A DNA stretch of 64,000 nucleotides, from the NCBI RefSeq assembly GCF_013283745.1, contig NZ_JABSTZ010000003.1, positions 372,001 to 436,000 on the forward strand, given 5' to 3'. A program made the position numbers and the translations under genes. The DNA comes from Aeromicrobium stalagmiti. GTDB lineage: Bacteria > Actinomycetota > Actinomycetes > Propionibacteriales > Nocardioidaceae. Position 1 is the first letter of the stretch. Every line of letters begins with the position of its first letter. Of this stretch, positions 42,315-51,038 are shown one piece after another. The notes beneath the pieces were generated by a model, which had not been told where the DNA came from, ran no database searches, and saw only the letters and a program-made list of their open reading frames with translations.

Positions 42315-44020
42315 GCACCACCGAGCAGGAGTACACGCCGATCCAGGACACCGGGTTCGGGAAGAAAGCCGCAGGACCCGTCGAGTGGTTGGACGATCGT
42401 CTGGGCCTGGCTGGCGTCGCCAAGAAGAACCTCCGCAAGGTCTTCCCCGAGCACTGGTCGTTCATGCTCGGCGAGATCGCCCTCTGGAGCTTCGTCGTCC
42501 TGCTGCTGACCGGCGTCTTCCTGACGTTCTGGTACCAGCCCAGCATGACCGAGGTCGAGTACCAGGGCTCCTACCTGCCGTTCAACGGCCTGGAGATGTC
42601 CAGCGCGTACAAATCGACGCTCGACATCTCGTTCGACATCCGCGGTGGCCTGCTGATCCGTCAGATCCACCACTGGGCCGCGGCGCTGTTCGTCGCCGCG
42701 ATGATGGTCCACATGCTCCGCGTGATGTTCACCGGCGCCTACCGCAAGCCGCGCGAGATCAACTGGCTGATCGGTCTCACGCTGCTGCTCCTCGGCCTGG
42801 TCGAGGGCTTCGCGGGCTACTCACTGCCTGACGATCTGCTGTCGGGCACCGGCCTGCGCTTCGTGGACGGTCTCATCCGCTCCATCCCGCTGGTCGGTTC
42901 CTACGCGGAGTTCTTCATCTTCGGTGGCGAGTTCCCCGGTGACGAGATCATCCCCCGCCTCTACATGGCGCACATCCTGCTGATCCCGGCGCTGCTGCTG
43001 GGTCTCATCGGTGCGCACATGCTGCTGCTGGTCTTCCACAAGCACACGCAGTGGCCTGGCCCGGGACGCACCGAGAAGAACGTCGTCGGCTACCCGATGC
43101 TTCCGGTGTACGCGGCCAAGGCCGGCGGATTCTTCTTCGTCGTCTTCGGCTTCCTCGCCGTCATGGGTGCACTGCTGCAGATCAACCCGATCTGGGCCTA
43201 CGGACCGTACAACCCGTCCGAGGTCACGGCAGGCTCGCAGCCCGACTGGTACATGGGCTTCGTCGAGGGCGCCGTCCGCGTCATGCCCAACTGGGAGAGC
43301 ACGATCTTCGGCTCCACCGTGAGCTGGAACGTGTTCATCCCCGGCATGATCCTGCCCGGCATCTTCTTGACCGTCGGCATGCTCTGGCCCTTCCTGGAGC
43401 AGTGGATCACCGGTGACAAGCGTGAGCACCACCTGCTTGAGCGCCCCCGCAACGCCCCGTTCCGCACGGCGTTCATCGTCGCCGGCATGACGGCCTACGC
43501 GGTGCTCTGGATCGGCGGTGGCAACGACATCATCGCCACGAAGTTCGGTCTGAGCCTCAACGCGATCACCCGGTTCGTCCAGGTCGGCTTCTTCGTCGCC
43601 CCGGTCATCGCGTTCATGGTGACCAAGCGGATCTGCATCGGCCTGCAGCGCGCAGACGCCAACCGGATCCTGCACGGCTACGAGACCGGTGTCATCGAGC
43701 GGACGCCTGACGGCGGCTTCTCGGAGCGCCACGCTCCCCTGCCGGCGGGTTCGCAGTACACGCTCACGGCGCACGATCGCCTTCCCGCGCTCGAGGCTCC
43801 GGCCGAGACCGACGGCAACGGGGTGGCGGCGCCGCACGGACGAGTGGCCAAGGTCCAGTCCTGGCTGCGTGCTCGCTACTACGACGGCGCACTCGACAAG
43901 CCCACCGTCGAGGACGTGCACCACGCCGAGGAGCACCTCTCCGGCCACGACGGTCACCCCGTCGAGCTGGGCGACGAGTTCCAGGGCGTGTCGGAGACGG
44001 GCATCCCCCGCGTCCACTGA
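42311..44020 (+). CDS. qcrB: Cytochrome b subunit of the bc1 complex (QcrB)
   Basis: The 569-residue cytochrome b carries the two b haems and the quinol sites. Histidine-bearing helices include LIRQIHHWAAALFVAAMMVH and YMAHILLIPALLLGLIGAHM, and the Qo-site stretch is near QINPIWAYGPYNPSEV (a PEWY-like position is replaced by PDWYMGF). The C-terminal extension of about 130 residues, hydrophilic and charged, is typical of actinobacterial QcrB. This is the subunit targeted by imidazopyridine-type inhibitors in mycobacteria. A strong hairpin follows the gene. Confidence 0.96.
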   Translation: MSTTEQEYTPIQDTGFGKKAAGPVEWLDDRLGLAGVAKKNLRKVFPEHWSFMLGEIALWSFVVLLLTGVFLTFWYQPSMTEVEYQGSYLPFNGLEMSSAYKSTLDISFDIRGGLLIRQIHHWAAALFVAAMMVHMLRVMFTGAYRKPREINWLIGLTLLLLGLVEGFAGYSLPDDLLSGTGLRFVDGLIRSIPLVGSYAEFFIFGGEFPGDEIIPRLYMAHILLIPALLLGLIGAHMLLLVFHKHTQWPGPGRTEKNVVGYPMLPVYAAKAGGFFFVVFGFLAVMGALLQINPIWAYGPYNPSEVTAGSQPDWYMGFVEGAVRVMPNWESTIFGSTVSWNVFIPGMILPGIFLTVGMLWPFLEQWITGDKREHHLLERPRNAPFRTAFIVAGMTAYAVLWIGGGNDIIATKFGLSLNAITRFVQVGFFVAPVIAFMVTKRICIGLQRADANRILHGYETGVIERTPDGGFSERHAPLPAGSQYTLTAHDRLPALEAPAETDGNGVAAPHGRVAKVQSWLRARYYDGALDKPTVEDVHHAEEHLSGHDGHPVELGDEFQGVSETGIPRVH

Positions 44021-44034
44021 GTCACGGCTCTGAC

Positions 44035-44068
44035 GAGGCCCCCACCAGCGCTGCTGGTGGGGGCCTCG
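44035..44068 (+). terminator. Strong hairpin ending the ctaE-qcrCAB operon
   Basis: GAGGCCCCCACCAGC and GCTGGTGGGGGCCTC form a perfect 15-bp stem around a short GCT loop, 15 bp after the qcrB stop. There is no long U-tract (TCGTCCGTCT follows), as is common for GC-rich actinobacterial terminators. Confidence 0.75.
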
Positions 44069-44087
44069 TCCGTCTAGGGTGGTCCGG

Positions 44088-44714
44088 GTGATCGACTACG
44101 TGCGCCCGGCCGTCGTCGTCGAGGACTATCTCGACCGCGACGGCAGCGTCATCCCGTACGGCCGCAGGTGGCCCGAGAACGGTGGAGACGGGCCCGACGA
44201 GACCTACAGCGTGACCCAGCACACACAGAGGTTCAGGCCGCTCCTCGTCGTCGCCCAGGCCATCCTGGAGCACCTCGCCCTGACCTATGACGTGTCACGC
44301 ACCGACACCCCGACAGGCGCCGTGCTCCGGCCCGCTGACCCGGACGCCGCTCCCCTGGTCTTCACCTTCACCGAGGGTGACGAGCCCTGGGCCCAAGTCC
44401 GCGCCGGGGTCGACCACGAGCTCGTGGTCGAGTGCGGCTGTGACCACTGCGACTGCGACGTCCTGGACCTCGTCGACTCGCTCGAGGAGTCAGTCGACGC
44501 GGTGCTCGACGGTCACCTCAGCGAATGGCTCAACGAAGGTGAGCGGTACGACCCGGACGACTTGTTCGTCGTCCACCAGGTGAGGGGTCCGGACGGCGAG
44601 ACCAGGGAGAGCGGGAGCAGCGAGGTCACCGACGAGGACGCCCGCGAGCAGCTGCGCCGACGCTACGCCCAGGTGCCCGAGCGGTGGGCACCGTGGAGCC
44701 TCAGGCGTCGTTGA
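44088..44714 (+). CDS. DUF6226-like hypothetical protein
   Basis: The 208-residue soluble acidic protein begins IDYVRPAVVVEDYLDRDGSV and continues with TYSVTQHTQRFRPLLVVAQA and ILEHLALTYDV, a pattern I associate with the DUF6226 family of actinobacteria, whose function is unknown. It also has a Cys-rich patch VVECGCDHCDCDVLDL that might bind metal. TAGGGT (44075-44080) lies 7 nt before the GTG, giving a leaderless mRNA just after the qcr terminator. Its 3' end overlaps the convergent L,D-transpeptidase gene by 14 bp. Confidence 0.7.
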   Translation: MIDYVRPAVVVEDYLDRDGSVIPYGRRWPENGGDGPDETYSVTQHTQRFRPLLVVAQAILEHLALTYDVSRTDTPTGAVLRPADPDAAPLVFTFTEGDEPWAQVRAGVDHELVVECGCDHCDCDVLDLVDSLEESVDAVLDGHLSEWLNEGERYDPDDLFVVHQVRGPDGETRESGSSEVTDEDAREQLRRRYAQVPERWAPWSLRRR

Positions 44715-45915
44715 CCTCGGGGTCGCCGATCGGCTCCTGCTCGAGCGCCGAGCCGGACGTCCACTCGCTCCACGGGACGTTCCAGTCGGTCCAGCCGTTG
44801 CGGTCCTCCAGGGGGCGCGGGCTGTTGACGTACTTGACGACGTCTCCGCGGCGGGAGTTGTCGTAGAGCCACTTGGCGTTGGCCGTGCTCATGCCGGTGC
44901 AGCCGTGGCTGACGTTGGCGTTGCCCTGCGAGGCGACCGACCACGGCGCCGCGTGCAGGAACTCCCCGGAGTTGGTGACACGCATCGCCCAGCGCACGTC
45001 AGAGATGTTGTAGTAGCCGGGGTCCTCGGAGTCGACGCCGGTCGTCGCGGCGTCCATGTCGACCGAGGAGAACTTCTCCATGATGACCTTGATGCCCTCA
45101 CGGGTGCGGTGGGTGTCGTCACCGGTCGTCACGGGGATCTTGCGGACGACCTCGTTGTCGACGGTGTAGCTCAGCCGGTGCTGGGCGACGTTGACGATCG
45201 TGACGGCCTTCTTGCCGACCTTGAAGTCGATCTTCTGGTCCTGCTGTCCGTAGACTCCCCCACCGGCCGGCAGGCTGTTGAGCGTCAGGTCGACCTTGAC
45301 CCGGGTGTGGGCCGGCCAGAACTTCTCGGGACGATAGTGCGCCTCGCGGTCGCTGAACCACGTCCAGGAGCCTTCGACGTCCTTGTTGGTCGTGACCTGC
45401 ATGTGCTTCTCGTAGAGCGAGCGGTTCTTGACCGGGACGTCGAACGTCACGATGACCGGCATGCCGACGCCCACCGTCTCGCCCTGCAACGGGGCGACGG
45501 ACGGATAGGTCTGCTCCGCCAGGCTCAACGCTTGGGTCGTGAACGTGCGGGTGACGGTGTCGGTTCTGCCGTCCTCGCCCGTGCCCTCGGCCCGGAGCCG
45601 ATAGGTCGTGCTGGGCTCGAGCCGCTCGGCGGCCGTCCAGCCGTTCTTGCCGACCCGGCCGTTGATCGTGGTGCCTTTGTCGACGGTCGTGAGCGTCGCC
45701 CTGGAGATCTCGCCGTTCTCGGCCAGGACCTTGACCCGGGTGCTGACCTTGACGCCCGAGGCCTTCTGCTCGACGTTGGGCGTCAGCGTGATCGGCTCCT
45801 TGGGTGCCTGATCAGGCGTGACAGCATCCTTGACGTCGCTCGCCGAGCATCCGGCGACGACGATGAGCGCGGCACAGGCCGCAGCAGCGGTCAGTCGATG
45901 TTCCCTCACCAGCAC
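44701..45915 (-). CDS. L,D-transpeptidase lipoprotein (LdtMt2-like)
   Basis: The 404-residue lipoprotein has a lipobox ending in VVAGCSAS (Cys23), two Ig-like domains at about 45-130 and 135-230, and a YkuD catalytic domain at about 233-365. The active-site stretch is HAAPW (His321) and SHGCTGMS (Cys339). Such enzymes make 3-3 cross-links in peptidoglycan and resist most penicillins. The C-terminal WNVPWSEWTSG region is typical of mycobacterial-type Ldts. It is convergent to the DUF6226-like gene and lies 47 bp upstream of ctaF in the same direction. Confidence 0.92.
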   Translation of the reverse strand: MLVREHRLTAAAACAALIVVAGCSASDVKDAVTPDQAPKEPITLTPNVEQKASGVKVSTRVKVLAENGEISRATLTTVDKGTTINGRVGKNGWTAAERLEPSTTYRLRAEGTGEDGRTDTVTRTFTTQALSLAEQTYPSVAPLQGETVGVGMPVIVTFDVPVKNRSLYEKHMQVTTNKDVEGSWTWFSDREAHYRPEKFWPAHTRVKVDLTLNSLPAGGGVYGQQDQKIDFKVGKKAVTIVNVAQHRLSYTVDNEVVRKIPVTTGDDTHRTREGIKVIMEKFSSVDMDAATTGVDSEDPGYYNISDVRWAMRVTNSGEFLHAAPWSVASQGNANVSHGCTGMSTANAKWLYDNSRRGDVVKYVNSPRPLEDRNGWTDWNVPWSEWTSGSALEQEPIGDPEVNDA

Positions 45916-45962
45916 AGTTTACGGGGTGCTGGTGAGGAAACCGGACGTGGCGCGGTGAACGC

Positions 45963-46358
45963 TCAGTGAGCGTGGATGCCGCGGTAGTACTCGAAGATCC
46001 AGCCACACACCATGACCGCACCGATGACGGTGCCGATGATGAACAGCCACCACCCGATGACGACGCCGAGCACGCAGACGGCCAGCGCCAGCGCGCAGAA
46101 CAGCGGCCACCAGCTGTAGGGCGGGAAGAATCCCTGCTCGCCCGCACCGTCGGCGATCTCGCCGTCGCTGCGGTCCTCAGGCCGCTCGGGGATCTGCCGA
46201 GCGACGACGCCGAGGTAGAAGCCCAGCAGCACGCACAGCAGGGTCGTCATGACCAGGGCGGTCGTGCCCGTCGGGTCCTTGGTGAGGACCCAGTAGACGG
46301 GAGCGATCAGTGCGAAGAAGATTCCGCACGACAAGATGGTCCAGGTCTCGGCCTTCAT
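45963..46358 (-). CDS. ctaF: Actinobacterial cytochrome c oxidase subunit IV (CtaF)
   Basis: The 131-residue protein has four membrane segments: two near the N-terminus (ILSCGIFFALIAPVYWVL, LVMTTLLCVLLGFYLGVV) and two near the end (WPLFCALALAVCVLGVVIGW, IIGTVIGAVMVCGWIFEYYR). This is the actinobacterial subunit IV that stabilises the aa3 oxidase. It follows ctaD by 3 bp, in the expected ctaC-ctaD-ctaF order. Confidence 0.92.
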   Translation of the reverse strand: MKAETWTILSCGIFFALIAPVYWVLTKDPTGTTALVMTTLLCVLLGFYLGVVARQIPERPEDRSDGEIADGAGEQGFFPPYSWWPLFCALALAVCVLGVVIGWWLFIIGTVIGAVMVCGWIFEYYRGIHAH

Positions 46359-46361
46359 GGA

Positions 46362-48131
46362 TCAGTGACCGCCCTCTTCTTCGTGCGACTGGGACTGGAC
46401 GCGGCCGTTGGCCTGTCCGTTCTTGCCACTGACGTCGGGTGCATCCGCGAACGCAGAGTTCTCGCCCGGGTTGTGCGCAAGCTCGAGGGCTGCGATCTCC
46501 GGGTGGTGCAGGTCGAACGCAGGGCTCTCGGAGCGGATGCGCGGCAGCGACGTGAAGTTGTGACGCGGCGGCGGGGATGACGTGGCCCACTCCAGGGAGC
46601 GACCCCAGCCCCACGGGTCGTCGAGTCCCACGAGGGGCGACTTGCGCGACTTCCACACGTTGTAGAAGAACGGGAGCGTCGACGCACCGAGCAGGAACGC
46701 TCCGATCGACGAGATCTCGTTGAGCGTGGTGAAGCCGTCGCCGGGTCCGTAGTCGGCGTAGCGCCGCGGGAAGCCCTCGACGCCGAGCCAGTGCTGGACG
46801 AGGAACGTCAGGTGGAAGCCGATGAACAGCAGCCAGAAGTGGATCTTGCCGAGCTTCTCGTCGAGCATGCGCCCGGTGAGCTTGGGCCACCAGAAGTAGA
46901 AGCCGGCGAACATCGCGAAGACCACGGTGCCGAACACGACGTAGTGGAAGTGAGCCACCACGAAGTAGCTGTCGGACAGCTGGAAGTCGAGCGTCGGCGA
47001 CGCGAGGATGACGCCCGTCAGACCACCGAAGAGGAAGGTCGTGAGGAAGCCGAGCGAGAAGATCAGCGGCGTGTCGAACGACAGGGAGCCGCCCCACAAC
47101 GTGCCGATCCAGTTGAAGAACTTCACGCCGGTCGGGACCGCGATCAGGAACGTCATGAAGGAGAAGAACGCCAGGTCGACCGAGCCGGTGACGAACATGT
47201 GGTGCGCCCACACCGCGACCGAGAGAGCCGCGATCATCAGCGTCGCGCCGACGAGGCCGACGTAGCCGAAGATCGGCTTGCGGCTGAAGACCGGCAGGAT
47301 CTCGGTGATGATGCCGAAGAACGGCAGCGCGATGATGTAGACCTCGGGGTGCCCGAAGAACCAGAACAGGTGCTGCCACAGGATCGGTCCGCCGTTGGCT
47401 GCGTCGAAGACGTTGGCACCGAGGCGGCGGTCGGCCTCGAGCGACAGCAGCGCCGCGGCGAAGATCGGGAACGCGATCAGGACCAGCATGCTGGTGACCA
47501 GCGTGTTCCAGACGAAGATCGGCATGCGGAACATCGTCATGCCCGGCGCACGCATCGTGAAGATCGTGGTGATGAAGTTGACGCCACCGAGGATCGTGCC
47601 GAGGCCCGACATCCACAGGCCCATGACCCACAGGTCACCGCCGAGTCCCGGGGAGTTGACCGCATCGCTGAGCGGGGCGTAGGCGAACCAGCCGAAGCTG
47701 GCCGCACCACCGGGCACGAAGAAGCCGGAGACGACGATCGTGCTGCCGAACAGGTAGAGCCAGTAGCTGAACATGTTCAGGCGCGGGAACGCGACGTCGG
47801 GCGCACCGATCTGCAGCGGCATGATCGCGTTGCCGAAGCCGAAGAACAGCGGTGTCGCGAACATCAGCAGCATGATCGTGCCGTGCATCGTGAACAGCTG
47901 GTTGTAGGTCTCGTCGTCCACGAGCTGCGTGCCCGGCTGGGCCAGCTCGGCGCGGATCAGCAGGGCGAGGATGCCGCCGATGATGAAGAACGCGAAGGAC
48001 GTGACCAGGTACATGTTGCCGATCACCTTGTGATCGGTGGTCGTCAGCACCACCACGACCTTCTGGCCGAGGGTGCGCTCCCGGGTCGCGGTGCGCGACC
48101 CGTCATCGAATGTTGCTGTTGCCGTCGTCAT
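46362..48131 (-). CDS. ctaD: Cytochrome c oxidase subunit I (CtaD)
   Basis: This 589-residue catalytic subunit of the aa3 oxidase has twelve membrane helices. Haem and copper ligands are visible: [20 protein letters not shown], the [17 protein letters not shown] block containing CuB His and the crosslinked Tyr, [10 protein letters not shown] and AHFHYVVFG. Both proton pathways look normal, with the D-channel region [19 protein letters not shown] and the K-channel lysine in [10 protein letters not shown] hydrophilic C-terminal tail rich in Glu/Gly/His extends past the core. It overlaps the ctaC stop by one base. Confidence 0.97.
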   Translation of the reverse strand: MTTATATFDDGSRTATRERTLGQKVVVVLTTTDHKVIGNMYLVTSFAFFIIGGILALLIRAELAQPGTQLVDDETYNQLFTMHGTIMLLMFATPLFFGFGNAIMPLQIGAPDVAFPRLNMFSYWLYLFGSTIVVSGFFVPGGAASFGWFAYAPLSDAVNSPGLGGDLWVMGLWMSGLGTILGGVNFITTIFTMRAPGMTMFRMPIFVWNTLVTSMLVLIAFPIFAAALLSLEADRRLGANVFDAANGGPILWQHLFWFFGHPEVYIIALPFFGIITEILPVFSRKPIFGYVGLVGATLMIAALSVAVWAHHMFVTGSVDLAFFSFMTFLIAVPTGVKFFNWIGTLWGGSLSFDTPLIFSLGFLTTFLFGGLTGVILASPTLDFQLSDSYFVVAHFHYVVFGTVVFAMFAGFYFWWPKLTGRMLDEKLGKIHFWLLFIGFHLTFLVQHWLGVEGFPRRYADYGPGDGFTTLNEISSIGAFLLGASTLPFFYNVWKSRKSPLVGLDDPWGWGRSLEWATSSPPPRHNFTSLPRIRSESPAFDLHHPEIAALELAHNPGENSAFADAPDVSGKNGQANGRVQSQSHEEEGGH

Positions 48132-48994
48132 CAGGATCCTGACCCGTCTCCCTGAACGCCTTCGACGTTCCCGCTCTTTTCCTCGCCCTCGAGACCTGCG
48201 ATCTCGTTGGCCTCCGATGCGCCCTGAGGCGCTCCTGTCTGTCCCTGCTTCTCCAGATCAGCGAGGTGCAGGTCGTACTCGGCACGCGACACCACGTTGA
48301 CCTTGAAGAGCATGCGTGAGTGGTAGAGCCCGCACAGCTCGGCGCAACGGCCCGTGAAGGTGCCCTCACGCGTGGGCGACAGGTCGAACGTGTTGACCTT
48401 GCCCGGGACGACGTCCATCTTGAAGTAGAACTCGGGGATCCAGAACGAGTGGATGACGTCAGGCGACTTGAGCTTGAAGCGCACCGACTCGTTGACCGGG
48501 AGCCACAGCTCGGCCGGCTCCTCCGGGGTGCCGAAGTCGTAGACGTCCTCGCCCTTCGTCGCGGTCTCGTCGAGGTAGTTGAAGGCCCACTGCCACTTGC
48601 TGCCGACGACCTCGATCGTGTGGTCGGGGTTGTCGACGCGCTCGAGAACATTGTTCTGCGAGGTCACCGTGTGGAAGAAGAACACCGCCACGATGATGAC
48701 CGGAGCGAACGTGTAGAGCGCCTCGATCGGCAGGTTGTAGCGCACCTGGGCCGGGATCTCGTCCTCGCTGCGGCGACGGTAGCGGATCATCGCGTAGATG
48801 ATCAGGCCGAAGACCAGCAGGAAGATCACGAGCACGGCGATCCAGGCGCCGAGCCACAGCTCCCAGATGTCCTGGGTGCGATCGGTGCTGCCCTTGGGCA
48901 GCGCGAGGCGCTCGAGATCCGAGTCGCCGTCTGGCGAGCAGCCGCTCACAACAAAGGCGGCCACGATGAGAACCGCCCACTTCATACGTTCCAC
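48131..48994 (-). CDS. ctaC: Cytochrome c oxidase subunit II (CtaC)
   Basis: Subunit II holds the CuA centre that accepts electrons from QcrC. The 287-residue protein has a lipobox ([16 protein letters not shown]), two membrane helices, the WQWAFNY region, and the CuA ligands in [12 protein letters not shown], with the upstream His in [14 protein letters not shown] 48994 (VERMKWAV) is chosen because GAAAGG lies 6 nt upstream; ATG 48985 is also possible. An in-frame extension to 49114 has no support. Confidence 0.95.
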   Translation of the reverse strand: MERMKWAVLIVAAFVVSGCSPDGDSDLERLALPKGSTDRTQDIWELWLGAWIAVLVIFLLVFGLIIYAMIRYRRRSEDEIPAQVRYNLPIEALYTFAPVIIVAVFFFHTVTSQNNVLERVDNPDHTIEVVGSKWQWAFNYLDETATKGEDVYDFGTPEEPAELWLPVNESVRFKLKSPDVIHSFWIPEFYFKMDVVPGKVNTFDLSPTREGTFTGRCAELCGLYHSRMLFKVNVVSRAEYDLHLADLEKQGQTGAPQGASEANEIAGLEGEEKSGNVEGVQGDGSGS

Positions 48995-49110
48995 GAGGCG
49001 CCTTTCTGAACCATGACTGTCATTGGATGACTTCAAGAATCGTAACGCAGCAGGCCCTCGGAGCTGAGGTGAGGTATGCCTGTCCGGCGTCGTCGAGCTG
49101 CGAGGTCCTG

Positions 49111-50085
49111 TCACGTCAGCGAGAGTGCTGCGTCGACCTCGGCCTGGGCGGTCTCGCCGTAGGCGGACCCGATCCGCTTGAGGAAGCCCTCACGCTCGAG
49201 CGAGTACTCCTGGGTGCCCTTGGTCTCGACGACGCTGGCGGCGATCGTGCAGCCGATCTGCGCCGACCGCTCGAAGCCCATACCGGCTGCGATGCCGGCC
49301 AGGAAGCCGGCGCGGAAGCTGTCGCCGACACCCGTCGGGTCGACCGCGACGACGCCCTCGATGGCGCCGACCTCGATCGCGTCGCCGTCTGCGGGGAACA
49401 CCGAGACGCCGTTCTTGCCACGCGTGATGATCTGGGTGCCGACGTGCGCGCGCACCTCGGCGGTCGTCCAGCCGGTCTTCTGCTCGATGAGCGCGGCCTC
49501 GTAGTCGTTGCTGAACAGGTAGGCAGCGCCGTCGATCAGGTCGCGGATGACCTCGCCGTCGGCCCAGGCGAGCTGCTGCGACACGTCGGCGGCGAACGGG
49601 ACGCCCCGCTCGCGGCAGGCGCGCGTGTGGCGCAGCATGCCCTCCGGGTCGTCGGGGCCCACGAGGACGAGGTCGAAGTCGCTGCCGAGGGCGAACAGGT
49701 CGATGTCGCGCGACTCGGACATGGCGCCGGCGTAGAACGTGGCGAACTGGGCCAGGTCGGTGTCGGTCGTGCACACGAAGCGGGCGGTGTGGCGCGTGTC
49801 GGAGACCAGCACGCCCGACGTGTCGACGCCGGCGGCGTCGAGCCAGCCGCGGTACTCGGAGTCGAAGTCACGTCCGACGGCGCCGACGAGCAGCGAGCGG
49901 TGGCCCAGCTGGGCGAGCGCGAACGAGATGTTGGCCGCGCACCCCCCGCGGCGCACGTCGAGGTCCTCGACGAGGAACGAGAGCGAGATCTTGTCGAGCT
50001 GGTCCGGCACGAGGGAGTCGGCGAACTTGCCCGGGAAGGTCATGAGGTGGTCAGTGGCGATCGAACCGGTGATTGCGAGATGCAC
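49111..50085 (-). CDS. adoK: PfkB-family sugar/nucleoside kinase (adenosine kinase type)
   Basis: The 324-residue ribokinase-fold protein opens LAITGSIATDHLMTFPGKFA, has RRGGCAANISFALAQLG (substrate GG motif), and the C-terminal signature VVAVDPTGVGDSFRAGFLAG with the catalytic Asp. Length and context, next to ctaC and a HesB gene, match Rv2202c (AdoK/CbhK), the PfkB-type adenosine kinase of mycobacteria. The substrate is inferred from that match. GTG 50085 follows TATGGT by 6 nt, pointing to leaderless expression, and excludes the longer reading frame that runs into the tandem repeats. Confidence 0.87.
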   Translation of the reverse strand: MHLAITGSIATDHLMTFPGKFADSLVPDQLDKISLSFLVEDLDVRRGGCAANISFALAQLGHRSLLVGAVGRDFDSEYRGWLDAAGVDTSGVLVSDTRHTARFVCTTDTDLAQFATFYAGAMSESRDIDLFALGSDFDLVLVGPDDPEGMLRHTRACRERGVPFAADVSQQLAWADGEVIRDLIDGAAYLFSNDYEAALIEQKTGWTTAEVRAHVGTQIITRGKNGVSVFPADGDAIEVGAIEGVVAVDPTGVGDSFRAGFLAGIAAGMGFERSAQIGCTIAASVVETKGTQEYSLEREGFLKRIGSAYGETAQAEVDAALSLT

Positions 50086-50100
50086 CCCCACACCATAGAC

Positions 50101-50595
50101 AACGCCCTCCCGCTTTCGCAGGAGGGCGTCGTGTGACGTGGCCCGGGATGACGGCAACCCTGGGGATGTCGGCACCACGAGCGCCCGCGCAGCGGGCAGG
50201 CACGAGCACCCAGCGGAAGGAGTCATCGACAACGCCCTCCCGCTTTCGCAGGAGGGCGTCGACTGACATGGCCCGAGATGACAGCAACCCTTGGGATGTC
50301 GGCACCACGAGCGCCCGCGCAGCGGGCAGGCACGAGCACCCAGCGGAAGGGACATCGACAACGCCCTCCCGCATTCGCAGGAGGGCGTCGTCTGACGTGG
50401 CCCGGGATGACGGCAACCCGTGGGATGTCGGCACCACGAGCGCCCGCGCAGCGGGCAGGCACGAGGGCCCAGCGGAAAGAATCGACAACGCCCTCCCGCA
50501 TTCGCAGGAGGGCGTCGTCTGACGTGGCCCGGGATGACGGCAACCCTTGAGATGTCGACACCACGAGCGCCCGCGCAGCGGGCAGGCACGAGGGT
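50101..50595. repeat. Four-copy tandem repeat of about 128 bp
   Basis: Copies start at 50101, 50231, 50360 and 50487 (periods 130, 129, 127). Each has, in order, ACGCCCTCC-loop-GGAGGGCGT (perfect 9-bp stem), TGACGTGGCCCGGGATGACG, CAACCCTTGGGATGTCGGCA and ACCACGAGCGCCCGCGCAGC with a GCCCGCGCAGCGGGC hairpin, then a short variable end. The array fills the gap between the HesB stop and the adoK promoter. On the minus strand it reads as long open frames with repeating peptides, but there is no start, codon bias or RBS to support a gene. Copies differ at a few scattered positions, mainly in the hairpin loop (CTTTC or CATTC). Confidence 0.9.
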
Positions 50596-50958
50596 CTAGT
50601 GGAAGGAGTCGCCGCAGGCGCAGGAGCCGGTGGCGGCGGGGTTGTCGATCGTGAAGCCCTGCTTCTCGATCGTGTCGACGAAGTCGATCGTCGCGCCGCC
50701 CAGGTAGGGCAGGCTCATGCGGTCGACGACGACGTTGACGCCACCGAACTCGAAGATCTGGTCGCCGTCGAGCGAACGCTCGTCGAAGAAGAGCTGGTAG
50801 CGCAGGCCGGAGCAGCCGCCGGGCTGCACCGCGATGCGCAGGGCGAGGTCGTCGCGACCCTCCTGGGCCAGGAGGCTGGCGACCTTCTCGGCAGCGCCGT
50901 CGCTCAGGCTCACGCCGGTCGCGGTGGTGTCGGTGGTCTGCTCGGTCTCGACTGTCAT
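50596..50958 (-). CDS. erpA: Iron-sulfur insertion protein of HesB/ErpA (A-type carrier) family
   Basis: The 120-residue protein is an A-type Fe-S carrier. The three conserved cysteines lie in QPGGCSGLRYQLFFDE and the C-terminal GSCACGDSFH. It should pass [Fe-S] clusters to target enzymes; ErpA and IscA members cannot be separated reliably here, so the symbol follows common actinobacterial usage. ATG 50958 has GGGAG 6 nt upstream. The gene next to adoK matches Rv2204c. The tandem repeats begin at its stop codon. Confidence 0.92.
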   Translation of the reverse strand: MTVETEQTTDTTATGVSLSDGAAEKVASLLAQEGRDDLALRIAVQPGGCSGLRYQLFFDERSLDGDQIFEFGGVNVVVDRMSLPYLGGATIDFVDTIEKQGFTIDNPAATGSCACGDSFH

Positions 50959-51038
50959 GTGAACTCCCGAAGGTGTGGTCTGGGGTCTCGTCACGGTGAT
51001 CAACGTGCGCCGTGCCGATTCCATTCCATCGTACGCGC

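Noticed and set aside
42226..44020. Loss of the Qo-site motif in QcrB (PDWY in place of PEWY)
   Set aside because: PDWY is a known variant in several bacterial cytochromes b, so I do not treat it as a defect.
44035..44068. Insertion-sequence end at the perfect inverted repeat after qcrB
   Set aside because: It is a simple hairpin with a 3-4 nt loop just past an operon end, with no transposase or target duplication, so a terminator is the better reading.
48995..49114. N-terminal extension of CtaC to 49114
   Set aside because: It would place 40 polar residues before the lipobox signal peptide; the GTG at 48994 with GAAAGG upstream gives a normal lipoprotein start.
50051..50589. Long minus-strand reading frames with repeating peptides across the tandem repeats, continuing into adoK
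   Set aside because: They are read through a tandem repeat without stops. adoK has its own start with a leaderless -10 at 50085, and no ribosome site or codon preference supports an extension.
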